Positions 16,965-25,119 of a stretch of DNA of 28,808 nt are shown here, in pieces. The notes below the pieces were generated by a model. That model was not told where the DNA came from, ran no database searches, and saw only the letters and a program-made list of their open reading frames with translations. The position numbers and the translations under genes are program-made. The DNA is taken from assembly GCA_036339975.1 (NCBI GenBank), contig JAYYZV010000049.1:1-28808 (forward strand), read 5' to 3'. The stretch is from UBA830 sp036339975 (GTDB lineage: Bacteria > Pseudomonadota > Alphaproteobacteria > MPNO01 > UBA830). Each line of letters opens with the position of its first letter. Within the stretch, counting starts at the first letter, position 1.

Positions 16965-16987
16965 ACCGTACTTAGGACGGTAACCGT
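16965..16987 (+). promoter_or_regulatory. Alternative hairpins around the permease ribosome-binding site
   Basis: ACGGT (16977-16981) can pair either with ACCGT at 16965-16969 or with ACCGT at 16983-16987; the two copies are part of a direct repeat AACCGTA. Both pairings involve or flank the TAGGAC stretch that is the only Shine-Dalgarno candidate for the permease ATG at 16990. This suggests a structured initiation region that could lower permease synthesis relative to the binding protein. Confidence 0.35.
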
Positions 16988-16989
16988 AG

Positions 16990-18936
16990 ATGGCTGAAGC
17001 AGAAATATCCATCAAACAACCGGGTCTCGGCACCCGGTTGTTTGATGGTATAGTTTCCCTTTTTAATGGCGGCGGCAGTATCTGGATTTTCTGCCTGATG
17101 TCAGTGCTGTGTGCCGACGTTTTCACCCGCACTTTATTCAACGCTCCGATTAATGGAGTGCCGCTTCTAGTAGAGCTGTCTATTCTCGTGATCATGTTCA
17201 TGCAGTTGCCGGCTGCGATAAGGAGTGGGCGGCTCACGAGGTCGGATATTCTGCTGGCGCGTCTGCTGAGAGACCGGCCGTCCATCGGTCTAAGCCTGAA
17301 GGCGGCATATGACCTCCTCGGCATCGCGCTGATGATCACGGTCTTCGTTTACACGTTGCCGGCATTCGAGAAAGTCTGGCGGCGTGATACATTCGAAGGG
17401 CTCGAAGGTGACTTCGCCCTGCCTAGCTGGCCGTTTAAATTACTAATCCTGATAGGCTCAGTAATGTGTACTGTTCAGTTCGGGCGGTCACTGTGCACCG
17501 GGATTGTGGAAATGCGTGCCATGAATCGCGCGCGCGCCTTTGAAGGTGGCCGGGTTTTGCGGATGTTCCTCATTGTCGTAGTGTCGATTGGCATCCTGGC
17601 TGTCGTTACCAGTTTCTCCGATATCAGTGACGCTGGAATTGGCGTCGTTTCAATTTTGTTCGTGTTGTTTTTCGTCTATATCGGCGTCCATGTCGGAGTG
17701 GCGTTGTCCCTGATATCTTTCGTGTGCGTGTTTCTGGTGCGTGACAACATCGATCTTGCCGGCAAGCTGCTGGCGCTCTCGATCGGTGATAGCATGCAGC
17801 ATTACGAGTTTGGCGTTATACCGCTCTTCGTCCTGATGGGGCTTCTGGTTAGTATTTCCGGGATAGGTAGCGACACCTACGACGTCGCCAATCACATATT
17901 CAGAAAAGTCCGCGGCGGCCTTGGAACCGCGACGGTTGGAGCTAATGCGGTGTTTGCGGCTGTGACAGGAACTAGTATTGCGTCTGCTTCCGTATTTACT
18001 AAAGTCGCCGTTCCGGAGATGCTTCGGCTAGGCTATAGACCGCGCTTCTCTGTAGGCGTCGTAGCGGGATCCTCGGTGCTTGGAATGCTGATACCGCCCA
18101 GCCTTTTGCTTATCATTTTCGGGATTATCGCCGAACAATCGATTGGGGACCTCTTTATCGCCGGCATCATCCCCGGCCTAATCCTGACTGCCGCTTACTG
18201 TATTCTCATCTGGATCATGGCCAACAAATTTCCCGATAAGGTCGGAACGCCGGAATCACTAAATACGCAGCGTGAACCCACTATGACCGGCTTTGATGCA
18301 ATTCGTAAAAGCGTACCTATCATCACGCTGATCGTACTCGTGCTGGGTGGCATATACGGCGGCTTCTTTACGGCCACGGAAGCAGGTGGGGTAGGCGCAC
18401 TGGGAGCTCTAATCCTGACCCTTCTGAAAGGGGCACTCAACCGCACTAATCTCTGGGAAGCGTTATCCGAGACAGGACACGTCACCGCAGCTATCTGCTT
18501 CCTTTTGGTTTCGGCGCATATCTATTCTCGGATGATCACATTGACTGGCATCCCGAACCTGATGGAGGCTTGGGTGAATGCATCCGGCTTGGGCGTAGCG
18601 GGATTGATAGCCATCTATATCATCGCAATCATCTTGATGGGGACCATTCTCGACGCCGGCTCAATAATGCTAATTACCGTACCTTTGATGATACCTGCGT
18701 TGGTAGGCTTCGAAGTCGATTTGATCTGGTTTGGAATAGTGACAATTATAGCGGTGGAGATTGGTCTTCTGACGCCGCCACTGGGATTGGCGTGTTTCGT
18801 AATCCACAGCAATCTTCAGGATGACCGCATCCGAATTGAAGACGTATTCTGGGGCGCCGTGCCTTTTGCGGTGACGATGTTTGTCGTGCTGATGTTGGTT
18901 GTGTTTTTACCGGAATTGGCGACTGCTCTGGTTTAG
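16990..18936 (+). CDS. TRAP transporter fused permease (DctQM)
   Basis: A 648-residue membrane protein joining both TRAP membrane subunits. Residues about 20-185 have the four-helix DctQ pattern (DVFTRTLFNAPINGVPLLVE is a DctQ-type stretch). Residues about 190-648 are the DctM transport domain, with GVIPLFVLMGLLVSISGIG, AVTGTSIASASVFTKVAVPEM, MLIPPSLLLIIFGI and GLLTPPLGLACFVIHS. It catalyses sodium-coupled uptake of the ligand delivered by the binding protein, in the inner membrane. The fused form is normal for many marine and soil bacteria. Codons 7-20 contain a perfect 17-bp inverted repeat, described separately. Confidence 0.93.
   Translation: MAEAEISIKQPGLGTRLFDGIVSLFNGGGSIWIFCLMSVLCADVFTRTLFNAPINGVPLLVELSILVIMFMQLPAAIRSGRLTRSDILLARLLRDRPSIGLSLKAAYDLLGIALMITVFVYTLPAFEKVWRRDTFEGLEGDFALPSWPFKLLILIGSVMCTVQFGRSLCTGIVEMRAMNRARAFEGGRVLRMFLIVVVSIGILAVVTSFSDISDAGIGVVSILFVLFFVYIGVHVGVALSLISFVCVFLVRDNIDLAGKLLALSIGDSMQHYEFGVIPLFVLMGLLVSISGIGSDTYDVANHIFRKVRGGLGTATVGANAVFAAVTGTSIASASVFTKVAVPEMLRLGYRPRFSVGVVAGSSVLGMLIPPSLLLIIFGIIAEQSIGDLFIAGIIPGLILTAAYCILIWIMANKFPDKVGTPESLNTQREPTMTGFDAIRKSVPIITLIVLVLGGIYGGFFTATEAGGVGALGALILTLLKGALNRTNLWEALSETGHVTAAICFLLVSAHIYSRMITLTGIPNLMEAWVNASGLGVAGLIAIYIIAIILMGTILDAGSIMLITVPLMIPALVGFEVDLIWFGIVTIIAVEIGLLTPPLGLACFVIHSNLQDDRIRIEDVFWGAVPFAVTMFVVLMLVVFLPELATALV
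17009..17048 (+). repeat. Perfect 17-bp stem, 6-base loop hairpin inside the permease gene
   Basis: The left arm CCATCAAACAACCGGGT (17009-17025) and right arm ACCCGGTTGTTTGATGG (17032-17048) are exactly complementary around the loop CTCGGC. The hairpin begins 19 bases after the permease start codon and encodes part of SIKQPGLGTRLFDG. A T-rich stretch (17049-17064, with CCCTTTTTAA) follows. It could attenuate transcription, block ribosomes or mark an mRNA processing site that lowers permease output relative to the binding protein. Confidence 0.9.
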
Positions 18937-18954
18937 CCATCATCGAAGGGAAAT

Positions 18955-18993
18955 ATGCTGACGTCCCCGAGTAAGTCCCGTGTTCTCTGTTAA
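18955..18993 (+). other. Possible 12-residue mini-ORF between TRAP and FAH genes
   Basis: GAAGGG (18945-18950) precedes an ATG opening a 12-codon frame, MLTSPSKSRVLC, ending at TAA. It fills half of the 79-base gap before the next gene. A regulatory role is only a possibility; the frame is short enough to arise by chance. Confidence 0.15.
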
Positions 18994-19015
18994 AAATCGA
19001 TAAGGAAAAACGTTT

Positions 19016-19951
19016 ATGAAACTTCTTACCATTGACGAAGGTGGCGGCAGTCCGGGTGTTGTCCTCGGCAACGGCGATGTTCTAAATCTTTCGAGCGTAT
19101 CTGAGAATATGCTGGAAAGTGGTTGGCGACCAGGGTCCGTGCGAGAAATTCTCGAACAGGGAGATCAGGGTCTAGGCAGGGTTCGCCATATAATTGATGC
19201 TGCGGAAAACGCCCTCGACGAATGCTTGGACGCTGTCAGCAAATATACTGAAACATCATTGTTACCCCCGGTCCCCGACCCGTGGTTGGTGTTCTCGGTT
19301 GGTATGAACTACGGACGCCATCTCGCGGAAATGAGTAATACGCCGGCACCTCCTCATCCCGCCGGTTTTATCAAGACGCGGGATTCACTTTTGGGTGCGG
19401 GCAAGGCTATTCCGGTGCCGTCGCAATGCCCGGATATGATTGATTACGAAGGTGAGTTCTGTTTCGTTTTCGGCCGTGAGTGTCATCGTGTCAACGAGGC
19501 AGAGGCCATGGATTATGTCGCTGGATATACCATTGCGAACGATGTTTCGGCGAGGGACTGGATTCCTGACATCAAATCGGGAGAGCCCCCATTCGGGCCG
19601 ATCCACGGATGGGAGCGAAACATCATGGGTAAAAACTTGCCCGGTTTCACGCCCTGCGGACCAGTGATCGTGACTAAGGATGAAATTTCGGACCCCCACG
19701 ACCTACATTTGCAGACGCGGCTTAACGGCCAAACGATGCAGGATACCAAGACGGATGATCTGATTTTTAAGCTACCGGAAATAATTTCTTATTATTCGCA
19801 GTGGTACCGCTTTCGACCTGGGGATATCGTGACCACAGGATCACCGGCTGGCGTCGGGATCGGGCGCGACCCGCAGGTATTCATGAAGGCGGGTGATACA
19901 ATCGAAATTGAGCTCGAAGGCGTCGGCATTCTGACTAATTCGCTTGCCTGA
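19016..19951 (+). CDS. Fumarylacetoacetate hydrolase (FAH) family protein
   Basis: The 311-residue protein has the FAH-superfamily C-terminal domain. GMNYGRHLAEM (96-106) and the metal site E145/E147 in DYEGEF with D176 in ANDVSARD are all present, and TTGSPAGVGIGRDP lies near the end. Members split or decarboxylate 2,4-diketo acids and related ring-cleavage products (fumarylpyruvate hydrolase, 2-hydroxyhepta-2,4-dienedioate isomerase, oxaloacetate decarboxylase). The 80-residue N-terminal domain is also normal. AAGGA precedes the ATG. A place late in the pathway, acting on a diketo or enol acid, is an inference from family and context. Confidence 0.9.
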   Translation: MKLLTIDEGGGSPGVVLGNGDVLNLSSVSENMLESGWRPGSVREILEQGDQGLGRVRHIIDAAENALDECLDAVSKYTETSLLPPVPDPWLVFSVGMNYGRHLAEMSNTPAPPHPAGFIKTRDSLLGAGKAIPVPSQCPDMIDYEGEFCFVFGRECHRVNEAEAMDYVAGYTIANDVSARDWIPDIKSGEPPFGPIHGWERNIMGKNLPGFTPCGPVIVTKDEISDPHDLHLQTRLNGQTMQDTKTDDLIFKLPEIISYYSQWYRFRPGDIVTTGSPAGVGIGRDPQVFMKAGDTIEIELEGVGILTNSLA

Positions 19952-19976
19952 CAGAAGATATTGAGAAGGGGCGCAT

Positions 19977-21650
19977 ATGGCTAAAAAAGCTTCAACCAAG
20001 TCGAAACGGTATGAAATGAAGGTCGAGGAACCAGTCTTCGTCACGATGCGAGATGGCGTTCGGATTGCTTGCCGGATTTATCGACCTGACGCACCGGGTA
20101 AATTTCCTGCGCTTTTCGCGGCATCACCATACCAATACGAGACGGACGATCTGCCGCATTCAACGCTATTTCTCTGGCGAGAGGTGGGCCCGGTAGAATG
20201 GTATGTTCGCGACCAAGGCTATGTATACGTCCATATGGATGTCCGTGGTTCCGGCCAATCCGGCGGCACCTACAATTTGCTGGATAAGGAAGAACAGCAA
20301 GATTACTACGAGTGTATCGAATGGGTGGCTCGTCAGGCGTGGTGCACCGGTAAGGTCGGCGGCCTCGGCCAATCCTACTATGCCTGGTCCCAGTGGTTTA
20401 TGGGGATTGTGAATCCGCCCAGCTTGAAGTGTATTGCCCCTTATGATGGTTCCGTAGATATGTATCGCGGCACTGCCTATCACGGTGGAATTTACTGTGA
20501 CTTCATGGCGTGGTGGTACCAGATGGTCCGGGTGAACAACCTGCATCGGTCCGCAAATGGGCCGGGCGGGCAATACATGCCGCTGGACCTTGCCGGAGAA
20601 ATGGCCAAACACCAGACCTACGATGACTGGTGGCGTGAACGCTGCGCCTGGGAACGGCTGGAAGATATAAAGGTGCCGGTATTGTCGATCGGGCATTGGG
20701 GTAAGATGGGGCTTCATCTTCGTGGAAATATTCTCGGCTACGAGAAGGTTAAGTCCGAAAAGAATTTAGTTGTCACAGGTGCTAAGGATGTATTCGAGGC
20801 TCACGATCAGTTCGATCACATTTGGTATCACGAGCAGGAACTTCTCCCTTTCTATGACTACCACCTGAAAGGTAAGAAAAACGGGTGGAACAAGCGTTCT
20901 AAAGTGCGGTTGCATGTAGGCGGTCGGGGTGAATGGCGTGAGGATCCTGTCTGGCCGCCCAAGGACGTTAAATACAAAAACTTCTATTTGAGCGGTAAAA
21001 ATTCCAATAGCGTCAGTTCGCTAAATGATGGATCTCTGAGTGTAAAAAAGCCGTCGGCGAATGGCGGGGCCACCGACTGGGACTACCCACAACCCGGCTG
21101 GAAGTTGGGTACCGTAGGTTTTGGCCCTCAGGGACCAGACCCGGTTCGAGGTGCAGTGACTTTCACGACGGAGAAACTGAACGAAGATGTAGAAATTGCA
21201 GGCCCCATCATTCTCGAGTTGAAAGCATCATCCACCAATACCGATACTGATTTCATAATCAAGCTGTCAGATCAGCACCCTCAGTCTCGGAATGACCAAG
21301 CGGAGGGGCTGCAACCTTCCTCGCAGGTTGTGTCGAAAGGGTGGATGCGGGCATCGCACCGTGAAAAGGATAAGAAGAACAGCACAAAAATGCGCCCCTT
21401 CTATACCCATCGCGACCCTCAACCTATTGAACCGGGAGAGGTTTATACGTTTGAGATCGAGGTCATGCCCTGTGCCCACAGGTTCAAAAAAGGACATAGA
21501 ATACGGCTAGAGATTTTGAATGGTGACTCGCCTCTGACGGATTCTCTCTTCACACATCAGTATCTCTATTACAAAGTTGGAACCGATACCTTATGGCATA
21601 ACAGCAAAAATGCATCATGTTTGAAACTACCAGTGGTGCCTACAAAATAG
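19977..21650 (+). CDS. CocE/NonD family hydrolase with divergent catalytic Asp region
   Basis: A 557-residue alpha/beta hydrolase with a C-terminal jelly-roll domain, as in cocaine esterase, X-Pro dipeptidyl peptidase (S15) and glutaryl-7-ACA acylase. The nucleophile is S133 in GLGQSYYAW, following DVRGSGQSGG. PFYDYHLKG (291-299) is the family linker motif. The segment where the catalytic Asp normally sits (GWYD) reads GHWGKMGLH (239-247), and the usual 'GPW-H' is TGAKDVFEAHD. I recall an NWGGxGLH-type subgroup of this family, so this may be a lineage feature rather than a defect. It would cleave an ester or amide. It lies 25 bases after the FAH gene and converges on the next gene. Confidence 0.85.
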   Translation: MAKKASTKSKRYEMKVEEPVFVTMRDGVRIACRIYRPDAPGKFPALFAASPYQYETDDLPHSTLFLWREVGPVEWYVRDQGYVYVHMDVRGSGQSGGTYNLLDKEEQQDYYECIEWVARQAWCTGKVGGLGQSYYAWSQWFMGIVNPPSLKCIAPYDGSVDMYRGTAYHGGIYCDFMAWWYQMVRVNNLHRSANGPGGQYMPLDLAGEMAKHQTYDDWWRERCAWERLEDIKVPVLSIGHWGKMGLHLRGNILGYEKVKSEKNLVVTGAKDVFEAHDQFDHIWYHEQELLPFYDYHLKGKKNGWNKRSKVRLHVGGRGEWREDPVWPPKDVKYKNFYLSGKNSNSVSSLNDGSLSVKKPSANGGATDWDYPQPGWKLGTVGFGPQGPDPVRGAVTFTTEKLNEDVEIAGPIILELKASSTNTDTDFIIKLSDQHPQSRNDQAEGLQPSSQVVSKGWMRASHREKDKKNSTKMRPFYTHRDPQPIEPGEVYTFEIEVMPCAHRFKKGHRIRLEILNGDSPLTDSLFTHQYLYYKVGTDTLWHNSKNASCLKLPVVPTK

Positions 21651-21653
21651 GGA

Positions 21654-22031
21654 TCAGATCAGGAACAACAGACCGGCGGAAATTGCACCATTATTGGTGA
21701 TCAATAGGAAATGATAAGTCCGTATTGTCGGGTCCTTCATTTCCCAGAACCGGTGATGCAGTGTGCTGGCGAGGATCACAAAAGCGATGAGAAGGATGGC
21801 GCCGTATCTTGTGTGCCAGTCGAAGAGAACCATAAAGGCACCGGCAAACTGTATTGAAAACCCGAATATTAGGCAGGGGATTGCGGGCAGGTTTTGAACG
21901 GCAATTCGCTGAACGTTCATGTTCCACAATCTGATGTTCTTGATCCCCATCGAGATGAAGTAGCCCGCAATGAGGATTTGGGCGATTGTATGGATTGGCG
22001 TCTGGTCGGCATACATGCAGTTTGATCCCAT
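21654..22031 (-). CDS. DoxX-like small membrane protein
   Basis: A protein of 125 residues (120 if translation starts at the ATG at 22016, which has GGGA nine bases ahead). It has four probable transmembrane helices, around residues 15-30, 48-70, 75-92 and 107-125. The closing pattern HHRFWEMKDP...HFLLITNNGAISAGLL matches DoxX/DoxD-like proteins, whose roles include quinone-linked oxidation and redox stress. No redox cysteine pair is visible. It converges tail-to-tail with the CocE/NonD gene, with three bases between stops. Function here is unknown. Confidence 0.7.
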   Translation of the reverse strand: MGSNCMYADQTPIHTIAQILIAGYFISMGIKNIRLWNMNVQRIAVQNLPAIPCLIFGFSIQFAGAFMVLFDWHTRYGAILLIAFVILASTLHHRFWEMKDPTIRTYHFLLITNNGAISAGLLFLI

Positions 22032-22239
22032 TTGACGATGTGTTCTATCGCGATCCCGGCGGCACTGCTATAGTTGGGAATGCGTCTTGGCTCTTTCTCG
22101 CAACGTGCTCACCCGACGGCTATAGAATTTGTGGAGACAGAAGCAATGCTCTGCGGCAAAGAGGCTCTCCGTGGATACGCCACGGCCATAAAGTAAAATT
22201 CTCACACGCTTTACACCCCCGCCGGCCATCGCCGGTGCG

Positions 22240-23109
22240 TTGGCGATGCTATGCTGGGCCGCGAGCATCGTCGTCGTCCGGGACGTTGCCGGCATCGTGC
22301 CGCCGGCGGCAATGTCGTTTCTCAGATGTTTGCTCGCGCTATGTATTCTCTACCCCATCTGCCGGGTGACTTTGCATTCACAACTACCGTTGATGCGGAA
22401 ACATTGGAAAATTATCGGTTGCCAGGGTGTCCTACTCTTCATCGGAGGCAATGGCATGCTTTTTGTCGGGCTACAGTTCACGACTGCCATCAATGCTGCG
22501 CTCATCAATTCCGCTGAGCCCGTTACCATCGTCGCCGTGGCTTGGGTGATGTTTCGGGAAAGACTGACACAGATTCAGTGGGCGGGCGTCCTTATATCAA
22601 TGATCGGTGTGATTTACCTCGTAGGGCGGGGTGAAATATCGGTACTGACCAGCTTCGACCTCAATGTCGGGGATATTTTCATATTTATATCCATCGTCTC
22701 CTGGGCTTTTTACGCGGTGTTAATGCGTAAGGTGCCCCCGGAACTGGACCGGTTGAATGTCGTGTTCGGTATCCTGATGGCGGGTGCCATTGTGGTGTTT
22801 CCGTTCTGGGTGGCGGAAAATATATTTTACAAGGTGACCCCGCTTATTTTTGATACGCTTTGGACCACTTTCTTCAACGCGATTTTCGCGTCGATCCTCG
22901 CCCTGTTCTGGTGGAATCATGCGGTAGAGGGGCTCGGTCCTAGCCGCGCCGGCCTGTTTGTACACCTTATACCGGTCTATACAGTGACTTTAGCCGTCTG
23001 GCTTCTTGGCGAGGAATTTTCCGTGTTTCACGCTGTTGGGATCGGTCTCATTGCAATCGGAATAATCCTCACCACAATGCTGACAAAGAAACATGGGGTG
23101 CATAAATGA
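22240..23109 (+). CDS. DMT-superfamily (EamA) transporter with uncertain 5' end
   Basis: The readable frame from TTG 22240 gives 289 residues with about ten hydrophobic helices and two EamA repeats (the second around PVYTVTLAVWLLGEEFS). These are drug/metabolite exporters of the inner membrane. The start is doubtful: TTG 22240 and ATG 22246 have no ribosome-binding site and would cut into the first helix (AIAGALAMLCWAAS). The same frame reads back to a stop at 22189 with no ATG/GTG/TTG, only an ATT at 22198. A frame with a better start (ATG 22146, GGAG ahead) ends at 22196 one phase away. A frameshift, or an ATT start, is possible. The gene overlaps the next by ATGA. Confidence 0.8.
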   Translation: MAMLCWAASIVVVRDVAGIVPPAAMSFLRCLLALCILYPICRVTLHSQLPLMRKHWKIIGCQGVLLFIGGNGMLFVGLQFTTAINAALINSAEPVTIVAVAWVMFRERLTQIQWAGVLISMIGVIYLVGRGEISVLTSFDLNVGDIFIFISIVSWAFYAVLMRKVPPELDRLNVVFGILMAGAIVVFPFWVAENIFYKVTPLIFDTLWTTFFNAIFASILALFWWNHAVEGLGPSRAGLFVHLIPVYTVTLAVWLLGEEFSVFHAVGIGLIAIGIILTTMLTKKHGVHK

Positions 23110-23507
23110 AAAAAAAACGAGTTTACGCTGGCGTCGCGGGCGAGCCGCCGGAGGGCACCTGGTCCAACTGCTTGGTGGCTGGCCGGCATGTTTATATCGC
23201 TGGCATGACGGCACGAAGTACAGAGTTTGACACAATCGTTGGTGACAATGCCTATGAACAGTCAAAGGTTATATTCGAAAAAATAAAGGCCCTGATTGAG
23301 GCGGCCGGCGGTACCATGGATGATATAGTGAAAGTCAATATTTTCCTTACAGAAATCAAAGACCGGCAACAGGTCTGGGATGCCCGGAGGGAATATTTTG
23401 AGGGGGATTTCCCGGTCTCCACGCTGCTGGAGGTTTCGGAGCTTGTCCATCCCGACATGTCAGTCGAGATCGAAGCCGTCGGCTATCTTGGCGCCGACGA
23501 AAATTGA
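23106..23507 (+). CDS. Rid (YjgF/YER057c/UK114) family protein lacking the RidA arginine
   Basis: The 133-residue protein has the Rid fold signals: AGMTARS, AGGTMDDIVKVNIFLTEI and VEIEAVGYL. RidA imine deaminases carry an arginine in PARS; here the segment is FPVSTLLEVSEL and the position aligned to E. coli Arg105 is S105. The Rid4-Rid7 type subfamilies lack this arginine and often act in catabolic pathways on other substrates. It would be a trimeric cytoplasmic protein. The ATG overlaps the transporter stop (ATGA at 23106), so the two are translationally coupled. The lysine-rich start MKKKRV is unusual but fixed by the overlap. Confidence 0.88.
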   Translation: MKKKRVYAGVAGEPPEGTWSNCLVAGRHVYIAGMTARSTEFDTIVGDNAYEQSKVIFEKIKALIEAAGGTMDDIVKVNIFLTEIKDRQQVWDARREYFEGDFPVSTLLEVSELVHPDMSVEIEAVGYLGADEN

Positions 23508-23565
23508 GACTGTCTGAACGAAATCCGCCGCGTTAGACTGCTATAAACACGGACAAACCGGAGCC

Positions 23566-25119
23566 ATGGCGATGCTGACAATGAGATCGGCGTTGGAAAG
23601 AGCAGAGCGCTTGTTCGGCGCAAACACGGCGATTGTCGATATTGAGGCACATTTTACGTGGAAAGAACATATGGACCGCGTGAGGCGGCTCACAGCGGTT
23701 CTGCAGGATGAGGGTATTGGAAAGGGAGACCGGTTCGGCATCATCTGCCGCAATACCTGGCGCCACTGTGAATTACTGCACGCAGGATACTGGAACGGTT
23801 CCATTCCGGTCCCGGTAAACTATAGGCTTGCCCCCCCGGAAGTCCGATATATCCTTGAAGACGCGGAAACTACGCAGCTTTTCATCGAAGACGTATTCTT
23901 GAGCCTGTTAGACGCCGGCGAACTCGATGCCTGGCGTGGGAATGCCATCTGTATACCCGGAGAAAAGACAGACACGTTATTGCCCTCTTCAGATGATCTG
24001 ATTGCGGTAGCTAAAGGTGTGGAAGGCCACGAAAGCGATGAAGACGACGACGCGATCCTATTATATACGGGCGGTACGACCGGTCGTGCAAAGGGTGTGC
24101 GACTAACGCACCGGAATGTGTTCTCTAACGGTCAGCAATGCACAGCGCCGATGAAAATTAATGCGAACGACGTTTATCTTCATGTTGCTCCCATGTTTCA
24201 CTCCGCAGATCTTCTCGGAACAGGTTACACGCAGGCTGGCGCCGCTCACGCGTATCTGCCTGTATTTACGCCTACGCACCTTCTGGCAGCATTTCAGGAT
24301 TATGGTGTGACCTGCGCGATGATGGCGCCGACAATGATTATCCTGACCCTTCACGATTCATCGGTCGAAGACTACGACTTGTCTGCTCTCAACCGTCTAT
24401 ATTACGGATCGTCTCCGATGGCGGTAAAATGGATACGGCGTACGATGGAGGCCTTTCCCAATGCAAATATACAACAGGGCTATGGGTTGACCGAAACGTC
24501 GCCGATTCTAGCTACACTTGATGAGGATATTCATATCCACGCCATGGAGACCGGCGAGTACGATATTCTGAAGGCGGCCGGCCGGCCGCTGGTCGGTATC
24601 GATATGCGCATAGTCGATGAGGACGGAAATGAAGTGCCAACTGGGGAGGGTGGAGAAGTCGTTGTGCGCGGTCCGAATGTCACCGCTGGTTATCTGAAAA
24701 AACCTGAGGAAAACGAAGAGGCGTTCCGGAATGGCTGGTTCCATACGGGAGATGTCGGGAAAATGGATGAAAATGGGTTCATGTATCTGCTCGACCGTAA
24801 AAAAGACGTGATAATTACCGGTGGCGAGAATGTTTATTCCTCAGAGGTAGAGGCCGTGTTGTACCAACACTCGGACGTCCTCGAATGCGCTGTTGTAGGT
24901 GTGCCAGATGAAAAGTTCGGCGAAGCGTTGTTTGCCGCAATCGTATCTCGACCGGGTGTAGAAATCACAGAAAACGATATTATTGAACACTGCAGGTCGC
25001 GGATTGGGGGTTATAAGATCCCCCGCAGGATGGCATTTGTTGGTGAACTTCCGAAAAGCGCGATGGGAAAAATTTTAAAAACCGAACTACGCAAAACCTA
25101 TGGAGAAGAGGCTATATGA
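23566..25119 (+). CDS. Acyl-CoA synthetase (AMP-forming, ANL superfamily)
   Basis: A 517-residue class I adenylate-forming enzyme. The P-loop is LLYTGGTTGRAKGVRLTH, followed by QGYGLTETSP, the hinge region FHTGDVG...DRKKDVIITGGENVYSSEVE, and the C-terminal catalytic Lys in PKSAMGKILKTEL. It activates a carboxylic acid to its CoA thioester through an acyl-AMP; the acid is unknown. GGAG at 23560-23563 is eight bases from the ATG at 23572 and only two from 23566, so the true start may be 23572 (two residues shorter). The stop overlaps the thioesterase start (ATGA at 25116), pairing CoA-ester formation with hydrolysis. Confidence 0.93.
   Translation: MAMLTMRSALERAERLFGANTAIVDIEAHFTWKEHMDRVRRLTAVLQDEGIGKGDRFGIICRNTWRHCELLHAGYWNGSIPVPVNYRLAPPEVRYILEDAETTQLFIEDVFLSLLDAGELDAWRGNAICIPGEKTDTLLPSSDDLIAVAKGVEGHESDEDDDAILLYTGGTTGRAKGVRLTHRNVFSNGQQCTAPMKINANDVYLHVAPMFHSADLLGTGYTQAGAAHAYLPVFTPTHLLAAFQDYGVTCAMMAPTMIILTLHDSSVEDYDLSALNRLYYGSSPMAVKWIRRTMEAFPNANIQQGYGLTETSPILATLDEDIHIHAMETGEYDILKAAGRPLVGIDMRIVDEDGNEVPTGEGGEVVVRGPNVTAGYLKKPEENEEAFRNGWFHTGDVGKMDENGFMYLLDRKKDVIITGGENVYSSEVEAVLYQHSDVLECAVVGVPDEKFGEALFAAIVSRPGVEITENDIIEHCRSRIGGYKIPRRMAFVGELPKSAMGKILKTELRKTYGEEAI

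Noticed and set aside
24574..24589. 16-base palindrome GCGGCCGGCCGGCCGC in the acyl-CoA synthetase
   Set aside because: It encodes the ordinary conserved stretch AAGRP with GC-rich codons, so chance symmetry is the simpler explanation.
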